Below are positions 1 to 4,117 of a DNA stretch of 5,304 nucleotides, in pieces. The notes below the pieces were generated by a model. The model was not told where the DNA came from and did not search any database. It saw only the letters and a program-made list of their open reading frames with translations. Source of the stretch: Ruminococcus sp. CAG:382 (GTDB lineage: Bacteria; Bacillota; Clostridia; Oscillospirales; CAG-382); contig FR892205.1 in NCBI GenBank assembly GCA_000433115.1, positions 17,516-22,819 on the forward strand. The letters are read 5' to 3'. The stretch's first letter is position 1. Every line of letters starts with the position of its first letter. The translations under genes and the position numbers were made by a program.

Positions 1-94
1 TTGTGTTGCATATTTTGTTTGCGATGAGGTTGTCCTCGTTTGTGCGGAGAATCTCCGCGGAAATGATTTTTTCAATGCTGTTGTAGTTACTCAC
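1..94 (-). CDS. Probable phage major coat protein, N-terminal fragment (P22-like coat family)
   Basis: Only the first 31 codons lie in the window; the gene continues past base 1. The GTG start at 94-92 is chosen because a strong GAGGAGG lies 8 nt upstream. The visible peptide begins MSNYNSIEKIISAEILRT and continues with NEDNLIANKICNT. A short helical N-terminus with a pattern like 'I..I..E.L....NL..N.I' is what I recall at the start of P22-type coat proteins in Firmicute phages, which often begin by naming a residue stretch that contacts neighbouring subunits. Position is the stronger argument: it is the gene directly after a scaffold-like gene in a terS-terL-portal-scaffold order, where the coat gene sits in P22-like phages. 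The product would be the shell-forming structural protein of the capsid. With so little sequence the family is an inference; another head protein is possible. Confidence 0.6.
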   Translation of the reverse strand, partial: MSNYNSIEKIISAEILRTNEDNLIANKICNT

Positions 95-102
95 GATTTT
101 AT

Positions 103-109
103 CCTCCTC
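103..109 (-). promoter_or_regulatory. Strong ribosome binding site of the coat gene
   Basis: GAGGAGG on the minus strand, 8 nt before the GTG at 94-92. It overlaps the last two bases of the upstream gene's TGA stop (110-108). It is one of the strongest and best-spaced sites in the operon, as expected for the most abundant virion protein, and it decides the GTG start. Confidence 0.8.
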
Positions 110-641
110 AGAATTTCCAGCTCTTGATGGAATTCAGTATCTTTTTATAATTCTTTCTGACCGCCGAAGGTGTCATTCCCTCAACATCTTCTTTGGAATA
201 CGGTGCTTCCGATTCATCGTTACCCACCGGGAGCGACCTTTCCTCGTTGTATCGGTTGATTTCGGCGGCTTTATCGTCGTTTTCGGCTTTGACCCTGATA
301 TAAAGAGCATAGGCATAAGCCAGCGGAATACCGCCTGCGGCTTCGTTCCACACCTCTGCCGGTATCATATCGGCGCTGACGCCCGGAAAGTATTCGCGGA
401 ACTGCTCAATGTCGCTTTTCATCGCCTGCTCGTCCCGGTCGCGCCTTTTGATCTCGCGCGCCTCTCTGCGTGCGTTTTCGGCGCCCGCGAGTCTGGTTCT
501 GATCTCCTCCGGAAGTCCGTCCGTGCCTTCGAGAACGCTGTCATTTCTTTTCTTTATGAGCGCAAGTATATATTCCTCCGGCGAAACGCTTTCGTCGTCC
601 GCCAGATCGCATACCGCGTCATATATCTGCTTCTGTGTCAT
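108..641 (-). CDS. Scaffolding-like head assembly protein, 177 aa
   Basis: Lies between portal and probable coat genes, where P22-like phages carry the scaffold that directs procapsid assembly and then leaves. The sequence fits an internal scaffold: it is highly charged with no membrane segment. Residues about 46-82 are a Glu/Arg/Lys-rich helix with coiled-coil character (AENARREAREIKRRDRDEQ). Residues 83-118 are a more ordered segment (FREYFPGVSADMIPAEVW). An acidic, flexible linker follows at about 138-155. The C-terminus (161-177, RKNYKKILNSIKSWKF) is a basic amphipathic helix. In P22 scaffold a basic C-terminal helix-loop-helix is the coat-binding element, so the same role is inferred here. 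At 177 aa it is much shorter than P22 scaffold (about 300 aa). The ATG at 641 has AAGGA 8 nt upstream, inside the portal gene. It could instead be another small head protein of unknown function. Confidence 0.65.
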   Translation of the reverse strand: MTQKQIYDAVCDLADDESVSPEEYILALIKKRNDSVLEGTDGLPEEIRTRLAGAENARREAREIKRRDRDEQAMKSDIEQFREYFPGVSADMIPAEVWNEAAGGIPLAYAYALYIRVKAENDDKAAEINRYNEERSLPVGNDESEAPYSKEDVEGMTPSAVRKNYKKILNSIKSWKF

Positions 642-2193
642 TTGTCTGTCCTTTCTGCTCCTGCTGAAGTCTGATCTCCTCCATCAGGGCTTTTTTCTTG
701 GGTATAAGGTTGTCCGGTACGCGTTCAAGATACTGAAGCGTACTGATATAGCCGTTTGTCAGCAGGTTGTCCAGCGTACTGAGACATGAAATTTCCGACC
801 AGTAATTGACGGCGCCCACATCGATACGACAGTCAAAAAGCGCATTCCGCGCCTTTCCGAGCTTCAGCGCCGCATATCTGCCACCGTCGCCTTCGGGGAT
901 GTATACAAGTCGGTCGTCGCTGTAATAGGCAAAGATGAAATCCAGCCATACCGTGCCGACGTCCTCAACAAACTGATAAAACTGCCGTTTGATGTTTTCG
1001 AGCGGAAGTGTTGCCGCCTGCTGCAAAGCAAGTATTGCGGATGTGTTCGTGGGCTTCACATCGCCGAGCGCCGCGTCCGTAGCACCGAGGCATTCCTTTG
1101 TATTGGTCAGCGCAAGCTGCAAAACGTCCAGCATGCCCGACTGCATGGCTCCGGGCGATATGATCCTTGCAACATCTCCGACCGGACCGTCCACGCGTAT
1201 CGCCTCTCCGACCTTGTTTGACCACTCGTCGATAAGCGTACCGTCATAGATGACCTTGGAAAACGCCGTGTCCATCATGTGCTTCATTGCCATGGCAAAG
1301 CCTTTGTTCAGAAATATCTGATTTTCGATAAGTCCGGTAGCCACCGCCTCGCCGTGCCAGGAATTCTTGACCTTTGTCCAGTTGAAAACGCATATCGGAT
1401 AAAGCGTAAGCCCCGTGTCCGTCGTGTCGGTCAGCACTGCGCTCCGCACCGATTTTCTGAAAAGCACATGCCCGTTTTCATCCTTCCAGAGCCGGATAAG
1501 TGAAATGCATTTGGTGCTTTCGATCTCTTTTTTCGCCATGTCGCCGCTTTGCGTCGTGTTGTCGGAATCCGGTACGATTTTCCGGACGACATCCTCTGAC
1601 AATCCCGCTTTTCTTGCTGCTTTCTGAAGCTCGGAAACGTTTTCCCGCATCGAAATGAGGATGTATGGCTGCTTTTGCGGGTCGCGCATGTTCGGGTCGC
1701 CGAAAAACACATTTGTGTTGTCAACAAGCACCGTGCGGAAATCGCCCGAATACGGCTGCCCGGTCCGTACCGACTTGTCCCAGTAGGTGTATGCAATTGC
1801 GTCGCCCGATATTGCCCCGTCGGTCAGCGCGTCAAGGAGCAGGCTGTCCATTTTCAGCTTCTCCCACCGTGTCCGGCAGATACCGTTCAGCAGCTCCGCA
1901 TATGCCGCCGCCTCGTCCGCACTTATGGCGTTTCCGCTTCCGAACGGAGACGCATAGCTGAACCGCATACTCACCGAGCTTGAAAGCAGGTTGGACGTGT
2001 AATAGTTGATAATGCGCTTGAAAATATTGAATGTGGGCTTGGGCAGTCCGTTTGAATTGATGCCCTCCCACTGGTCACCGCGGTAGAAGCGTTCGTTTGA
2101 AGCGACTTTGTTGTAAAGATCAAGAGAATAATTGTATTCCTTGCCTTTTTCATAAAGCTCCCACTCCTCGGTGTACTGTTCCTTTTGTTTCAC
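619..2193 (-). CDS. Phage portal protein (P22-like), 524 aa
   Basis: Forms the dodecameric ring at one capsid vertex through which DNA is pumped and ejected, and on which the terminase docks and the tail is built. Family-like signals in order: FYRGDQW at residues 36-42 followed by GLPKPTFNIFKRIINYY (49-65), the conserved N-terminal wing pattern; SWHGEAVATGLIENQIFLNK (278-297), the start of the stem/clip region; LGDVKPTNTSAILALQQA (376-393) leading into a long helix with FVEDVGTVWLDFI (408-420), typical of the stem helix; and YWSEISCLSTLDNLLTNG (464-481) then YLERVPDNLIPKKKALMEEI (488-507). The C-terminus ends in a short charged helix without the long barrel of P22 portal, which is about 725 aa. 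The GTG start has GGGAGG 5 nt upstream, and the large terminase stops 12 nt before it. The last 23 nt overlap the scaffold gene. Confidence 0.92.
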   Translation of the reverse strand: MKQKEQYTEEWELYEKGKEYNYSLDLYNKVASNERFYRGDQWEGINSNGLPKPTFNIFKRIINYYTSNLLSSSVSMRFSYASPFGSGNAISADEAAAYAELLNGICRTRWEKLKMDSLLLDALTDGAISGDAIAYTYWDKSVRTGQPYSGDFRTVLVDNTNVFFGDPNMRDPQKQPYILISMRENVSELQKAARKAGLSEDVVRKIVPDSDNTTQSGDMAKKEIESTKCISLIRLWKDENGHVLFRKSVRSAVLTDTTDTGLTLYPICVFNWTKVKNSWHGEAVATGLIENQIFLNKGFAMAMKHMMDTAFSKVIYDGTLIDEWSNKVGEAIRVDGPVGDVARIISPGAMQSGMLDVLQLALTNTKECLGATDAALGDVKPTNTSAILALQQAATLPLENIKRQFYQFVEDVGTVWLDFIFAYYSDDRLVYIPEGDGGRYAALKLGKARNALFDCRIDVGAVNYWSEISCLSTLDNLLTNGYISTLQYLERVPDNLIPKKKALMEEIRLQQEQKGQTNDTEADI

Positions 2194-2198
2194 ATTTT

Positions 2199-2204
2199 CC
2201 TCCC
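2199..2204 (-). promoter_or_regulatory. Ribosome binding site of the portal gene
   Basis: GGGAGG on the minus strand, 5 nt before the GTG start at 2193-2191 and directly after the large terminase TAA stop. An ATG at 2195-2193 overlaps the GTG but is followed at once by TGA, so it cannot start the portal. This fixes GTG as the real initiator. Confidence 0.75.
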
Positions 2205-2205
2205 G

Positions 2206-3561
2206 TTAATAATTGATGAATTGGTGATATCCGTCCTCCTCACGCGGTCTTTCAAATGACCATACCTTGGAGGTGAAACGCCCGGGCTTGATTTCCGTTT
2301 TCGGCGTACGCGACATAAGACCGTACCTCAGCGCTTCCGGCGCATGCGTCAGCTCGTGCGGCTCGGACGCCGCGTCTTCTCTTATATGTTCGTCGAACCT
2401 GAGTTGCGGCAGGGTACGCAGCAGATTTTCACAGCATCTGAAAATGATAAGCCCCGGCTTAGAAGGCTCGCTGCCGTTAAGGTATTCTCTCACGACCCGC
2501 CAGCCCGCTATCCGTGAGTTGTCTGCTTTCCGAAGCCCTCTGAGCCCCGCCTCGCACATGATGTCAAAGCCGCTTCTGCCGCTGTCCTGCCGTCTGCTCC
2601 AAAGGTCCGGGCTTGCGACGGTGTAACGTATTTTCTCGTCCTTCGGCGTCAGCGACAGTATTTTTTTCGCCGCCTCCGAAAGTATAAGCCCGTTTTGATA
2701 AAGCTCTCTGTAAACATATACGTTTTTTTCGGGAGAAAGCGCCATCCAGAGACACGCCGTCATGTCAAGCCCGTAATCCAATGCACGGAAACGCAGCCAG
2801 TCAGACGGTATGTCGAATCCGGCGGTGACGTGCCTTTCCTCGTCGAATTCAGGAAAGAATGCTCCCTCAAAAGCGTTCCAGTCGCCGTAAAGCATCGCCC
2901 TGCGCCGTATTTCCGGCAATGCCTCAAGCGTTTTTACGTAATCCGGATCGTTTTTCATAAGGAATGCGTTGTCATAGACAAGGCTTTTTATGAAAACGTA
3001 GTTTTCCGGGTCCTCGCTTCCGCGGTATATCCTGTCTACAAAAAGCCGCTTTACCCAGTCATTTCCCACTCCGCCCGGGTTGCAGGTCAGATACATTCTC
3101 GGCCTGAAAGCGCATTTCATCATGCCGGAGGAGCGGTTGCATTCCGTAAGGCATTGAAACTGAAAATAGGTGAAATGCGTCGCTTCCTCCAGTCCGATTA
3201 CATCATAGGACTGCCCCTGATACTGCAAAACATCGTTTTCCGCGTCGCAATATCCCAGCCTGATTCTCGCACCGTTCGGAAAAAGGAATTCACGTCCGGA
3301 TTCCCTGTATTCCGCAAAGCCCTCAAGCAGCTGTCTCATGGGTAAAATGTGGTTTTCCCTCAGCTCTCCCAGCGTGCGTCTCAGAAGTAATATATTTATT
3401 CCCGGGTAGCGTATCGCAAGCAATATCAGCTTAGTCCTCATAGCCCAGCTTTTACCGCCGCCTCGTGCACCACCGTAGGCGGTATACTTGGCTTTTGATT
3501 CAAAAAACTGCGTCTGTTTCGGATTCGGCTCAAGTCTGCAAATGTGTTCCGTGTCGTTCAC
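2206..3561 (-). CDS. terL: Phage terminase large subunit (ATPase and nuclease), 451 aa
   Basis: The DNA-packaging motor: it cuts concatemeric phage DNA and drives it through the portal with ATP. The N-terminal ATPase has a Walker A, YGGARGGGKS (residues 29-38, Lys37), a Walker B ending YDVIGLEEA (119-127, with Glu125/Glu126), and a coupling motif LTCNPGG (158-164). The C-terminal RNase H-like nuclease shows ALDYGLD (260-266, Asp262) as the first metal-binding acid and ASPDLW (316-321, Asp319) as the probable second. HELTHAPEALRYGLMSR (402-418) carries the third acidic site. All key residues are present and the length is normal, so it looks intact. The GTG start is awkward: GGAGGTGA overlaps it, leaving no spacing. 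The first internal Met is residue 41, after Walker A, so initiation must lie near here. A rare ACG start at 3552-3550 or reinitiation from the mini-ORF at 3575-3558 are alternatives. It lies 16 nt after the small subunit. Confidence 0.95.
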   Translation of the reverse strand: MNDTEHICRLEPNPKQTQFFESKAKYTAYGGARGGGKSWAMRTKLILLAIRYPGINILLLRRTLGELRENHILPMRQLLEGFAEYRESGREFLFPNGARIRLGYCDAENDVLQYQGQSYDVIGLEEATHFTYFQFQCLTECNRSSGMMKCAFRPRMYLTCNPGGVGNDWVKRLFVDRIYRGSEDPENYVFIKSLVYDNAFLMKNDPDYVKTLEALPEIRRRAMLYGDWNAFEGAFFPEFDEERHVTAGFDIPSDWLRFRALDYGLDMTACLWMALSPEKNVYVYRELYQNGLILSEAAKKILSLTPKDEKIRYTVASPDLWSRRQDSGRSGFDIMCEAGLRGLRKADNSRIAGWRVVREYLNGSEPSKPGLIIFRCCENLLRTLPQLRFDEHIREDAASEPHELTHAPEALRYGLMSRTPKTEIKPGRFTSKVWSFERPREEDGYHQFINY

Positions 3562-3575
3562 CTCCGTTTCGTCAT
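3558..3575 (-). other. Five-codon mini-ORF (MTKRR) ending on the terL start codon
   Basis: Between the terS stop and terL is ATG ACG AAA CGG AGG TGA. It has its own GGAG 9 nt upstream, inside the end of terS, and its TGA shares bases with the terL GTG as GTGA. This is the geometry of translational coupling by termination and reinitiation. The CGG-AGG codons are themselves the Shine-Dalgarno-like sequence. It may be chance in a 16-nt spacer; a functional role is inference. Confidence 0.35.
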
Positions 3576-3577
3576 GA

Positions 3578-3946
3578 TTATTCGCTCCATTTTTCCGCTT
3601 CTCCCTGCAATATCAGGGTATTTGAAGTGACCTGAGGCTCCGGCTCCGCTCTGTCGCGGTAACCGTGATTGTTCTTGAAATCAAAGGACAAAACCGCTGC
3701 GGGTATCTTACCTCTGAATGCAAGCTGCTTCTTTATTGCCGCAATTCTTGACTTCGCAAGCGCAACCTCGCGTCCGCATTCCTCAGACATTTCAAGCGCT
3801 GTCAGCTCATCCCGCGTTATGCCGAGATAAACGGCAAAGGATTCGATGTCTGCGACCTCACCCTCGTTTTCGGGCAGGTAAATATTGAAGTAGTCGCGGA
3901 TTTTCTGCCTAAGCGTGATTTTCTTCATTTCGCACTTTCGTTCCAC
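3578..3946 (-). CDS. terS: Terminase small subunit, DNA-packaging protein (P22 gp3-like), up to 122 aa
   Basis: Expected to bind the phage pac/cos site and hand the DNA to the large subunit. It lies immediately upstream of terL. The region at residues 33-52 (DIESFAVYLGITRDELTAL) reads as a helix-turn-helix of the kind that opens small terminases. A helix follows at about 53-77, then RGKIPAAVLSFDFKNNHGYRDR (78-99), which resembles the family's 'G.....a..flLKN..GW.DK' signature. The tail LILQGEAEKWSE (111-122) may contact the large subunit or portal. Two starts are possible: GTG at 3946, whose first base is fused to a GAGG, or ATG at 3928 (Met7), which has only a weak AAAG at 6 nt. ATG would give 116 aa and loses nothing conserved. 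In P22 the packaging site lies inside this gene; whether that holds here cannot be seen. Confidence 0.8.
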   Translation of the reverse strand: MERKCEMKKITLRQKIRDYFNIYLPENEGEVADIESFAVYLGITRDELTALEMSEECGREVALAKSRIAAIKKQLAFRGKIPAAVLSFDFKNNHGYRDRAEPEPQVTSNTLILQGEAEKWSE

Positions 3947-3993
3947 CTCGCTTTCACATTGAATTTATCTTTGTTTCGTTGCCTTACACTCTC

Positions 3994-3999
3994 ATTATA
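3994..3999 (-). promoter_or_regulatory. Possible -10 box for the phage operon
   Basis: A perfect TATAAT on the minus strand 47 nt upstream of the terS GTG. No recognisable -35 lies 16-18 bp upstream (the sequence there reads around ACGAAT), and there is no TG extension. If used, it would need an activator or a phage-specific factor, as late operons often do. Low confidence. Confidence 0.25.
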
Positions 4000-4021
4000 A
4001 CTCCGCCTTCATTGGAATTCG

Positions 4022-4048
4022 TCCGGCGTTTTTCCGGTGAAAATCCGG
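4022..4048. repeat. Three TCCGG motifs at an exact 11-bp period
   Basis: TCCGG occurs at 4022-4026, 4033-4037 and 4044-4048, separated by T- or A-rich hexamers. The spacing is about one helical turn, so all three CCGG cores face the same side of the DNA. The array ends 7 bp upstream of the -35 box of the plus-strand promoter, a position suited to an activator or repressor array. CCGG is itself palindromic, so strand cannot be assigned. The repeat is directly visible; a binding role is inference. Confidence 0.5.
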
Positions 4049-4049
4049 T

Positions 4050-4063
4050 TTTGTCTTGACAAA
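4050..4063. promoter_or_regulatory. Candidate operator: inverted repeat TTTGTC-tt-GACAAA
   Basis: Perfect 6-bp arms with a 2-bp centre, lying across the -35 box (4056-4061). A dimeric repressor bound here would block RNA polymerase. The right arm is partly dictated by the TTGACA consensus, so some of the symmetry could be coincidental. No matching copy was noticed elsewhere in the window. Confidence 0.35.
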
Positions 4064-4084
4064 GCGTTTCAGCTCGTTTATAAT
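4056..4084 (+). promoter_or_regulatory. Consensus housekeeping-sigma promoter of the DUF4855 gene
   Basis: TTGACA at 4056-4061 and TATAAT at 4079-4084 with a 17-bp spacer, an exact match to the sigma-A/sigma-70 consensus. The predicted transcript starts near 4090-4092 in an A-rich stretch, giving a 5' leader of about 27 nt. An 8-bp palindrome, TTGTACAA (4084-4091), covers the start point. Such a strong basal promoter usually needs a repressor if expression is to be controlled. Confidence 0.85.
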
Positions 4085-4105
4085 TGTACAAAAAGAAAAA
4101 AGTAC

Positions 4106-4109
4106 GGAG
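4106..4109 (+). promoter_or_regulatory. Ribosome binding site of the DUF4855 gene
   Basis: GGAG, 8 nt before the ATG at 4118-4120. It supports this start; no earlier in-frame start falls downstream of the predicted transcription start. Confidence 0.75.
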
Positions 4110-4117
4110 AAACCATT

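Noticed and set aside
409..789. 126-codon plus-strand frame opposite the scaffold and portal genes
   Set aside because: Antisense shadow with Ser/Leu/Arg-rich composition typical of reversed charged-helix coding, and no ribosome site.
1665..2071. Several overlapping 80-100-codon frames on both strands inside the portal gene
   Set aside because: All lie in alternative frames of the portal gene, are Arg/Pro/His-rich and have no motifs or start signals.
2695..3345. Long open frame (216 codons) on the plus strand opposite terL
   Set aside because: Begins at a TTG without a ribosome site, lies entirely antisense to the well-supported terminase gene and shows no recognisable motif; it is a by-product of the terL codon pattern.
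3954..3959. ATGTGA start-stop upstream of terS, also seen over the portal start (2195-2190)
   Set aside because: A minimal start-stop pair can be regulatory, but a six-base match twice in the window is expected by chance and neither has a supporting arrangement beyond the normal ribosome site.
4022..4054. Possible terminator hairpin from the CCGG repeats followed by T-rich sequence
   Set aside because: Only a 4-bp CCGG stem can form and the T tract is short and interrupted; the palindromic CCGG makes pairing unavoidable without meaning.
3947..4117. Searched the intergenic region for an attachment site, tRNA fragment or riboswitch
   Set aside because: No tRNA-like end, no extended direct repeat with another part of the window, and a predicted plus-strand leader of only about 27 nt, too short for a riboswitch.
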